Assembly: GCA_964475115.1 (NCBI GenBank) | Contig: CAYYVJ010000115.1 | Location: forward strand, 1-5,267 | Source of the DNA: CAYYVJ01 sp964475115 | GTDB lineage: Bacteria > Bacillota > Clostridia > Lachnospirales > Lachnospiraceae | DNA length: 5,267 nt | Direction: 5' to 3' | In this document: positions 5,169 to 5,267 of the stretch, in pieces | How the letters are laid out: each line of letters begins with the position of its first letter | How positions within the stretch are numbered: the stretch's first letter is position 1 | Program-made: the position numbers and the translations under genes | Notes under the pieces: generated by a model | Seen by the model: only the letters and a program-made list of their open reading frames with translations | Told to the model about the DNA's origin: nothing | Databases searched by the model: none

Positions 5169-5267
5169 GTACCATAACCTTCTGCGGAGATTGTGGTGAC
5201 ATTTACAGACGTGTCTATTGGAATATTCACGGTAGAAAAGAATTTGTTTGGCGATGCGTTACAAGAA
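5153..5267 (+). pseudogene. Serine recombinase zinc-ribbon fragment (runs off the window)
   Basis: Open frame from 5153 to the window end, without a start codon that fits. From 5174 it reads ITFCGDCGDIYRR, then VYWNIHGRKEFVWRC and VTR. This is the zinc beta-ribbon of large serine recombinases, the CxxC pair followed by a WRC cysteine, which lies C-terminal to the catalytic domain. The N-terminal catalytic domain with the active serine is absent from the window: upstream sequence is ParM-like in another frame. The point where recombinase sequence begins lies somewhere in 5153-5174. Large serine recombinases move integrative and transposable elements of Clostridia. Whether the C-terminal part continues intact beyond 5267 is unknown; without the catalytic domain it cannot act as a recombinase. 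Confidence 0.72.
5156..5173 (+). repeat. Short direct repeat at the ParM-recombinase junction
   Basis: AGTACC occurs at 5156-5161 and again at 5168-5173, separated by TTTTTG. It lies where ParM-like sequence ends and recombinase sequence begins. It could be a trace of the joining event, but a six-base repeat is short enough to be chance. Confidence 0.35.

Overview
The window is AT-rich, with strong AGGAGG-type ribosome binding sites, short intergenic gaps and some TTG starts. This points to a low-GC anaerobic Firmicute. The protein families (anaerobic-type hybrid cluster protein, HcpR-like regulator, ParM-like fragment, serine recombinase fragment) fit a gut Clostridia/Lachnospiraceae genome, but that placement is inference.

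Positions 76-1599 hold three plus-strand genes that look like one operon: a conserved protein of unknown function, a hemerythrin-domain protein whose start overlaps the previous stop, and a small cupin. They converge on a minus-strand Crp/Fnr-family regulator (1596-2258) with a 4-base overlap of the stop codons. Divergent from the regulator is a second plus-strand operon: small cupin-like protein (2361-2678), hybrid cluster protein Hcp (2698-4326) and a mono-cluster ferredoxin (4346-4534). It ends at a good intrinsic terminator (4551-4592). The divergent intergenic region carries a perfect 6-4-6 inverted repeat (2284-2299). It sits where a class II activator would bind for the hcp operon, and just downstream of the regulator's own probable promoter.

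Taken together, 76-4534 reads as a locus for nitrosative or oxidative stress in an anaerobe. Hcp, fed by the ferredoxin, would remove NO or hydroxylamine. The hemerythrin protein would bind O2 or NO. The HcpR-like protein would sense the stress and switch on hcp. The roles of the unknown protein and of the two cupins are open.

After the terminator the window changes character. Positions 4624-5267 contain remains of three genes joined end to end: the front part of an HD-domain protein with a frameshift in an A7 run, the first ~65 codons of a ParM-like actin ATPase without its own start, and the zinc-ribbon part of a large serine recombinase running off the window. This looks like the scar of a mobile element or an internal deletion. 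There is no stretch over 300 bases without a gene or gene remnant. I saw no RNA gene, CRISPR array or complete insertion sequence.
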